Part shown: positions 41,401 to 46,633 of the stretch, piece by piece
Numbering within the stretch: the stretch's first letter is position 1
Layout: each line of letters begins with the position of its first letter
DNA from: Bacteroidota bacterium
GTDB lineage: Bacteria; Bacteroidota; Bacteroidia; Bacteroidales; FEN-979
Direction of reading: 5' to 3'
Length of the DNA stretch: 46,633 bases
Assembly (NCBI GenBank): GCA_026391715.1
Contig: JAPLDO010000216.1
Coordinates: forward strand, 1 to 46,633
Position numbers and translations under genes: made by a program
The notes under the pieces: model-generated
The model's input: the letters and a program-made list of their open reading frames with translations, nothing else
What the model was told of the DNA's origin: nothing
The model's database searches: none

Positions 41401-42024
41401 TTGACGCCGGCGCTGATCAACACGGCATACATGCCGCCGTTGCATTATATAGCGGCAATTTCCAGGGTTTCCGACGTATATATCGAAATAATGGAAACCT
41501 ACCGGAAACAAACCTGCCGGAACCACTGTTCAATCTATGGCCCCAACGGAAAACAAACACTAACAATTCCAGTCATTAAGGTTAATGGCAATCACACCCT
41601 GACCAAAGATATTCGGATCTCGCGCCATCAACCCTGGCAGAAAATTCACTGGCGTTCAATTAAAACGGCGTATAACAATTCGCCGTTTTTTTTGTACTAC
41701 AAGGATTATTTTGCGCCATTTTATGAAAAGCCGTATGAGTTTCTGATAGATTTCAATTTCGCTCTGCTTGAGCAAATTCTATCGGTTTTAAAGATTCCGG
41801 TAAATCTTCATTTTACTGAAACTTTCAAAAAGGTTGTGGTTGGATACGACGACCTTCGGGAAAAACTTGTTGACAGAAACACTGACCTTTTCATGCCCTC
41901 AGCACATTACACTCAAGTTTTTGAACCTTCGCACGGATTCCTGCCGGGGCTTAGCATTCTGGATGTGATTTTTAATCTGGGACCGGAATCGGCATCTTAT
42001 CTTATTATACTAAAAACGGGATAA
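41401..42024 (+). CDS. WbqC-family protein
   Basis: A 207-residue member of the WbqC family, usually found with polysaccharide or antigen biosynthesis genes; biochemical function not established. A TTG start at 41401 is chosen because it preserves the family N-terminus TAYMPPLHYIAAISR; the first ATG (41431) would remove it. Other family blocks are YRKQTCRNHCSIYGPNGKQTLTIPV, ISRHQPWQKIHWRSIKTAYNNSPFFLYYKD, and ending SILDVIFNLGPES. It starts three bases after the thioredoxin stop, so it is co-transcribed with that pair. A 7-bp repeat array (42041-42075) follows. Confidence 0.85.
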   Translation: MTPALINTAYMPPLHYIAAISRVSDVYIEIMETYRKQTCRNHCSIYGPNGKQTLTIPVIKVNGNHTLTKDIRISRHQPWQKIHWRSIKTAYNNSPFFLYYKDYFAPFYEKPYEFLIDFNFALLEQILSVLKIPVNLHFTETFKKVVVGYDDLREKLVDRNTDLFMPSAHYTQVFEPSHGFLPGLSILDVIFNLGPESASYLIILKTG

Positions 42025-42040
42025 AACAGCGCATTTACAA

Positions 42041-42075
42041 AATTCAAAGTTCCAAATTTCAAGTTCCAAATCCCC
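42041..42075 (+). repeat. 7-bp repeat array after the WbqC-family gene
   Basis: Units AATTCAA, AGTTCCA, AATTTCA, AGTTCCA, AATCCCC in exact 7-base steps, beginning 17 bases after the stop codon at 42024. Same family as 18335-18348 and the inverted copy at 36197-36217. Confidence 0.8.
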
Positions 42076-42123
42076 AGAGAAAAACGAGAAAGAATAAATG
42101 CATCGCTCGCACCGTAACTTTAG

Positions 42124-43386
42124 TCAGGTATGTGTTAGCTTATCTGGTTTGCAAATCGCTAATAGTATTATTAAAATGAGCGCTCCATAACTCAAAGTTT
42201 TATAGTGGTCATAGTAATTGGTAAACTCGCCCAGAATAAAATGGCTGTTGGTTAAAAAATAGACAATACTCATTAACACTAAAAAAGTAATTTTTTTAAT
42301 TTTAAAATGTTTGATACTTAGATAGTTTTCTTTATTGAAATATTTATCTGCTAAATAAAACAGCAGGTATGTAGTTGCGGGAAATATAAAGAAAAACGCA
42401 TAATGTTGCTGATGCGGAAAGATTAATGGGATGACAATACATAAATAACTTAGTTCATATAGCCTCTGGAAGTTGTCGGTTATTTTTGTAAATGGTTTCG
42501 TTCTTAAAAAATATAACGTGAATAATATTAGCGCTCCTCGAACTATATTAATCACAATATTCAGCGTTTCAATGGAAACATCGGCAATATTTCGTTTCAG
42601 AGGCAAGGCATAATAATCGCCGCAATCTTTAACCAATAATGTTGATAAAAGAGTTGTAAGAGAATGAAAGCTCCTTTCTGAGGTATCCAGAATATGCACC
42701 TGATTCATTGGATTAATTAAATTCCATCGTTCTGCTAAAAGGAATTTGTTGTAATCAAATCCAATAAACACAATTGGCAAACAAATTAATACAAGTATAA
42801 ATCCGAGGATATAAAGTGCAGATTTCCATTCATTTCTAAAAATCAAATACGGGATTATAACAATTGGGAGAAGTTTGACGTCAATACCAAGAGCTATAAG
42901 AAGGCTTCCGGCAATTCTTCTGTTCGAATTAATTAAAAATAATCCTTCAAAAGTCAGGTATAATATGAAGATTGTAACTTGTGCGAGATGAAAATTATCA
43001 CGTAAAAACCTTAGGATAAAAACAAATGACAGAATTTTGAAAACCATTACACTGCTTTTTCTCAAATATGATAATGGAAGCCAGCACAGGATAATTTTCC
43101 ATAAACGAATAACAAAAAATACATTTAGAATAAGCCAGATTAACTTTGCAAAGTACAATGGAAGATATGTAAGCGGCACAAGCGCGATAGCAAAAAAAAT
43201 GTCATAATAATAATGATACCATTCATGGTACTGAATTGTATAAATATTTTTACCAAGTAATAGGTCTCTTGAAGCGGAGAGAAAAATATCAAAGTCACCT
43301 TTTCCCTGGGCTTCAAACAAAATAATTATCAGGATGATTAACCCTCCTGTGTAATATTGCCATTTATCTCTAAAATGTTCTTTCAT
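42124..43386 (-). CDS. GT87-like (DUF2029) polytopic glycosyltransferase
   Basis: Inner-membrane protein of 420 residues with about ten hydrophobic segments. The early periplasmic loop DFDIFLSASRDLLLGKNIYT and RFLRDNFHLAQVTIFILYL are typical of GT87/DUF2029 polyprenyl-phosphate-sugar-dependent transferases (GT-C fold, with the first-loop Asp as catalytic candidate). Its acceptor is unknown; it may add sugars to a glycan or lipid. The start overlaps the end of the GT4 gene by 17 bases, so the two are co-translated. It is the last gene of the minus-strand set. Confidence 0.8.
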   Translation of the reverse strand: MKEHFRDKWQYYTGGLIILIIILFEAQGKGDFDIFLSASRDLLLGKNIYTIQYHEWYHYYYDIFFAIALVPLTYLPLYFAKLIWLILNVFFVIRLWKIILCWLPLSYLRKSSVMVFKILSFVFILRFLRDNFHLAQVTIFILYLTFEGLFLINSNRRIAGSLLIALGIDVKLLPIVIIPYLIFRNEWKSALYILGFILVLICLPIVFIGFDYNKFLLAERWNLINPMNQVHILDTSERSFHSLTTLLSTLLVKDCGDYYALPLKRNIADVSIETLNIVINIVRGALILFTLYFLRTKPFTKITDNFQRLYELSYLCIVIPLIFPHQQHYAFFFIFPATTYLLFYLADKYFNKENYLSIKHFKIKKITFLVLMSIVYFLTNSHFILGEFTNYYDHYKTLSYGALILIILLAICKPDKLTHT

Positions 43387-44608
43387 GGCTATAATTTTGG
43401 ATCGCTGCGAGGAAACCGGCGGCTATTATATCAAGGTCGAATTCCTTGAGAAGCAACTGATACCCGTTTTCTCCGTACTGTGATAAAAGATGTTTATTTT
43501 GGCTAAGATACCTGATAAGATTAGCCAGTTCTGAAGCGCTTTCCGGCTCAAAAGCCCAGCCTGCTTTCCCTTTATCAATAAAAATTTCTTTTGCTTCACC
43601 TTCAACGCCAAGCAGTATTGGTTTACGTAAAGCCAGGTTTTCAAAAATCTTGGACGGAATGGCTCCCTTGAAGAGATCGAGGCGACGCAATGGAATGACG
43701 GTTGCATCAGTGGCGTGAATAATTCTAATCACTTCAGGTTTAGGACAGTTTTCAACGAAAATTACATTAGACAGTCCATATTCCTCTTTCATTGCCATCA
43801 GTTTATCCCGGACAGGACCGCTACCAACGAGTAAAAATTTCACTTCATTTATTGATTTCAGTAACCTCGCCGCATTCAGGATCACTTCCAGCCCCTGAGC
43901 GTGTCCGATTATACCTGCATAAACAAGTATGAAATCATCGGCTTTGAATCCATTGGTTTCTCGCCAGGCAGGGTTGGGAACAATGTTGTTGATTTCACGA
44001 GAGTCGGCGCCATTTTTGAGCCAGAGAACAGGCTTTTCAGGAAAACGTGATGAAATGTTTTTAACGATTCCCTGCGTCTGACCTGAAATGATAACCGAAT
44101 GTCTGTATAAGAACTCTTCGAGGTAAGTGGATAAATTGAGTAAAGACCGGTTTGTTACCAGCCCGAGTTTTTCAGCGCTTTCAGGCCATAAATCTGAAAC
44201 GTTGAAAATCAACTGCGCCCGTTTGAATTTTGTAAGCAGCCAGGCAGATATTCCAAGAAAAAGAGGAGGGGATTCGCAGAAAATTAAATCCTGTCGCCCA
44301 ATTTTAAACAACCCGATAAGAAATGAAGTTTTTACAAAACTGAAATAATTGATTAGCCGCAGCAGGATTGCCTTACTGGTTCCGGCATATATCCAGCACC
44401 GGTGGACAGGAATTCCTTCAATTGTTTCAAAATAGTAAAACTTTCGGCGGTATCCATCGAAAATTTTCATTTTCGGATAGTTAGGCATGGCTGTCAGAAC
44501 AGTAACGATAACCCCTAAATTCTCTAATCTTTTGGCAAGCTGTAGCAAGCGGTTCTGGGGGGCGCCGGTTTCAGGGGGAAAGTATTGAGTGAGGATCAGA
44601 AGTTTCAA
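43370..44608 (-). CDS. GT4-family glycosyltransferase, WbuB-like
   Basis: Cytosolic-face glycosyltransferase of 412 residues with the GT-B fold. N-terminal Rossmann domain: YFPPETGAPQNRLLQLAKRL, AMPNYPKMKIFDGYR. C-terminal domain: FILVYAGIIGHAQGLEVILNAARLL (start), LVGSGPVRDKL, VIPLRRLDLFKGAIPSKIFENLALRKPILLGVEGEAKE with the EX7E-type sugar-nucleotide site. Closest known style is WbuB/WcaI-like transferases of O-antigen or capsule synthesis; donor sugar not readable. It lies 19 bases after the BatA-like gene and overlaps the following GT87-like gene. Confidence 0.88.
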   Translation of the reverse strand: MKLLILTQYFPPETGAPQNRLLQLAKRLENLGVIVTVLTAMPNYPKMKIFDGYRRKFYYFETIEGIPVHRCWIYAGTSKAILLRLINYFSFVKTSFLIGLFKIGRQDLIFCESPPLFLGISAWLLTKFKRAQLIFNVSDLWPESAEKLGLVTNRSLLNLSTYLEEFLYRHSVIISGQTQGIVKNISSRFPEKPVLWLKNGADSREINNIVPNPAWRETNGFKADDFILVYAGIIGHAQGLEVILNAARLLKSINEVKFLLVGSGPVRDKLMAMKEEYGLSNVIFVENCPKPEVIRIIHATDATVIPLRRLDLFKGAIPSKIFENLALRKPILLGVEGEAKEIFIDKGKAGWAFEPESASELANLIRYLSQNKHLLSQYGENGYQLLLKEFDLDIIAAGFLAAIQNYSHERTF

Positions 44609-44627
44609 GAGCGCCCTCCTTCAATGG

Positions 44628-46633
44628 CTATTTGAAAAACCGTATCAATGCGATTTCTGCGGCGATAAATATCAATGTAAGAATAATGAAAAGTTTCCAT
44701 AAAGGAGTTCCCTGGTTAAACTGATGGATTTGCCGGGTCAGTGAGTTTTTCTTTTCACTGATGATTCTAATATCCCTATTCGGCAGGCGTTTGATTTGTT
44801 CTTTCAGTTCGGCAATTGTAAAACAATCCATCTCCGATTCCTTGCGATTATAATTAAACGCAAACCCTGCAACCGTGGCGCTTCCCGATGTCAGGGAGTA
44901 AAATCCGGCATTTTTAATTTGATCGTGGGTCAAAATCGAAATACTCGCGCCCGATTTTCTGATGCCTGGAATAATTTCGTAGTCTGAATTAAGCTGTTTT
45001 AATTTGAATACAGAGGTTTCCGTAATTGAATCGGCAGGAATATCAATCGCAATATTTTCACCAACAGGATAATACAATGGAAAAACAGGATTGCTCAAAA
45101 GCGCGATTTTAAACAGTGTAGGGACAAAAATAGTATGTTTTGGAAATTCGGTCCAGGCGGGATCTAACGGACTGGTAAACATGTAAATTTTTCCTCTGTC
45201 AACCGGCATTGAAACCAGAAAAGGCCGGTTATTCTGAAGTTTTAACAACGCCTCCGATTGATTATTGAAATCATAAAGCATCGGGTAATGGCGGTTCACC
45301 ATAGGCAGATCAATATTGTCAGGAATAACAACTTTTCCAAGATTATTTTTTTCAAAAACGTCAGTATAGAGATCGCTTTCAACGTTTATCGAAGCGATTC
45401 GCTGCCGGTTTGTATCTAATAAAGAATAGCCTTTAACGCCAAGAATATCCAGCAATGAATTGTAAGACCCTATTGAACTTTTCACCGGCGGGAAGATAGT
45501 AAGATGACCTCCTTTTCTTACAAAGCGGTTTAATTCCTGCGCAAGTCCGCTGGAAATTTCGTCCGGGCTATTCAGGATGATCATTGCCTGGGTAAAAAGA
45601 TTGCTGTATGCCACCTGTTTGATGGGGGCGTTGGTAAACATAATACTCGAATCATTGTTAAACAACGCATTAAGAAAAGCGTTTTCTTCACGTTCATTGA
45701 TACTTAGGACTGGTATCGAAGGAAGGATTTGATAAGAAAAATAAAATTTATCGTCATTAATAATGGGATAGTCTGTAATTTCAACTTGTCCATATTGAAT
45801 TCCTGCCTGATTTTCGGTGTAAGTGAGGATGATTTCCGTTACTGATCCCGGACCAACGGCAAAATTGGATAAGGCTTTCTGAATGGAGTTAATGGTTAGC
45901 TTGACTGGCGCTTTTTCGATTGGTTCCCGGGAATCATTCCGAATAAGAACATGGAGTCTGACAGGTTGTCCCGACTGATGAACCGGCGACTGAAAGAATA
46001 GAGAATCAATATAAACATTCGCAATTTTAACGGCAGAAACAGGGATAAGAAACCAACTGCATGACGTATCAGGTTTTGATGTGAGCAATGAAGCAGTTGA
46101 TTTCTGAAAATCCGAGATGAGGTAGGCGTCCATGTTCATTCCTGGGGCTTCGGATTTCAAATCATTCTGGCGGCTGACGACCTCCGTAATGGGCTTTGAC
46201 ACAGAAGTAACCTGCACATCTTCCACCATCTTTACGAATTGCTCCTGATCAACGAAACGGTGCATCTTTCCTTCAAAATCGTTGGTCATCAATTGAAAAA
46301 GGTCTGCCGGGGTATATGCTGAAGCAACTTCAATGGCTTTGGCTTTTGCTATATCAATTAACCTACCGTCGGTGGCAACAGCCTCCATTGAAAACGAGTT
46401 ATCTAAATAAACGCTAATAGCTTTTTTCCCGGTGACTTTTTTCTGCTGTTTTGATGAAGGAATATAAGGTTGCGCAAAAGCAAAAACCAGCGAGGCAACA
46501 GCGAGAAGCCGCGCCAGCAAAATCAGGAGTTGCTTTAAGCGCGATTGTTTTTTTGTTTCCTGCTGGATTTCTCTAAGGTATTTTACATTAGTAAAATATA
46601 CCTTTTTAAATTGCCTGAAATTAAAAAGATGTA
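44628..46633 (-). CDS. BatA/vWA-type membrane protein, 5'-truncated by window edge
   Basis: The frame is open to the right edge, so the gene is longer than the first internal start at 46520 suggests. The edge residues HLFNFRQFKKVYFTNVKYL, then RLKQLLILLARLLAVASLVFAFAQPYIP, are the Bacteroidota BatA N-terminal domain (two membrane helices). A vWA-like domain follows (VYLDNSFSMEA, a DxSxS-type MIDAS; about 37 residues beyond 46520), then a long beta-rich region and a glutamine-amidotransferase-like segment (LTIFPPVKSSIGSYNSLLDILGV), ending with a membrane helix (LWKLFIILTLIFIAAEIALI). An aerotolerance or cell-envelope stress role is typical; exact function unknown. Upstream of the two glycosyltransferase genes. 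Confidence 0.82.
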   Translation of the reverse strand, partial: HLFNFRQFKKVYFTNVKYLREIQQETKKQSRLKQLLILLARLLAVASLVFAFAQPYIPSSKQQKKVTGKKAISVYLDNSFSMEAVATDGRLIDIAKAKAIEVASAYTPADLFQLMTNDFEGKMHRFVDQEQFVKMVEDVQVTSVSKPITEVVSRQNDLKSEAPGMNMDAYLISDFQKSTASLLTSKPDTSCSWFLIPVSAVKIANVYIDSLFFQSPVHQSGQPVRLHVLIRNDSREPIEKAPVKLTINSIQKALSNFAVGPGSVTEIILTYTENQAGIQYGQVEITDYPIINDDKFYFSYQILPSIPVLSINEREENAFLNALFNNDSSIMFTNAPIKQVAYSNLFTQAMIILNSPDEISSGLAQELNRFVRKGGHLTIFPPVKSSIGSYNSLLDILGVKGYSLLDTNRQRIASINVESDLYTDVFEKNNLGKVVIPDNIDLPMVNRHYPMLYDFNNQSEALLKLQNNRPFLVSMPVDRGKIYMFTSPLDPAWTEFPKHTIFVPTLFKIALLSNPVFPLYYPVGENIAIDIPADSITETSVFKLKQLNSDYEIIPGIRKSGASISILTHDQIKNAGFYSLTSGSATVAGFAFNYNRKESEMDCFTIAELKEQIKRLPNRDIRIISEKKNSLTRQIHQFNQGTPLWKLFIILTLIFIAAEIALIRFFK

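Overview
The window (about 42% GC by eye) comes from a member of the Bacteroidota, most likely an anaerobic Bacteroidales-type organism. The evidence is a SusC/SusD/SusE outer-membrane glycan-import operon, three proteins with C-terminal type IX secretion (T9SS) sorting domains, the Bacteroidota-specific small protein DUF4295 beside rpmG, promoter -7 boxes of the TAnnTTTG type, and a ferredoxin-dependent 2-oxoacid oxidoreductase (KorAB). No rRNA, tRNA, CRISPR array or complete insertion sequence was found. The genes at both edges are cut by the window.

Layout. 1-2246: end of an MFS transporter and a metallophosphoesterase. 2316-6417 (minus): three-gene uptake operon with a T9SS surface protein, a BtuB-like TonB receptor and a YncE/BtuG-like propeller lipoprotein. 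6542-8045: a small Lys-rich protein, a hotdog thioesterase and a MORN-repeat (YwqK-type) protein. 8074-10775 (minus): rpmG, DUF4295, a terminator, then ftsY-rimO. 10894-14395 (plus): xerD, then a large lipoprotein translationally coupled to an outer-membrane barrel. 14396-18951: an SDR oxidoreductase, korA-korB and an AhpD-like protein.

18980-36194 is a large alpha-glucan (starch/glycogen-like) utilisation region. The minus strand carries susC-susD-susE ending in a strong terminator, plus an AlbA_2-domain protein co-transcribed with a GH63-like glucosidase. The plus strand carries a GH127-like enzyme, a periplasmic/surface GH13, and a large T9SS-exported GH13 with a CBM48-like module. The SusD is unusual in carrying two SusE/F-like binding modules inserted in its fold. 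Together these genes would bind alpha-glucan at the surface, cut it, import it through SusC/D and finish degradation in the periplasm.

36195-46633: a 141-bp nested palindrome between convergent genes, hutI, a C10 peptidase with two CUB-like domains, a stand-alone IS1595-type zinc-ribbon/helix protein, tandem thioredoxins (one lipoprotein, one cytosolic), a WbqC-family protein, and a minus-strand operon of a BatA/vWA-type membrane protein, a GT4 glycosyltransferase and a GT87-like membrane glycosyltransferase.

The most unusual structural signal is a set of short arrays with a 7-bp period. Several start at or just after stop codons, and one lies in frame inside hutI.
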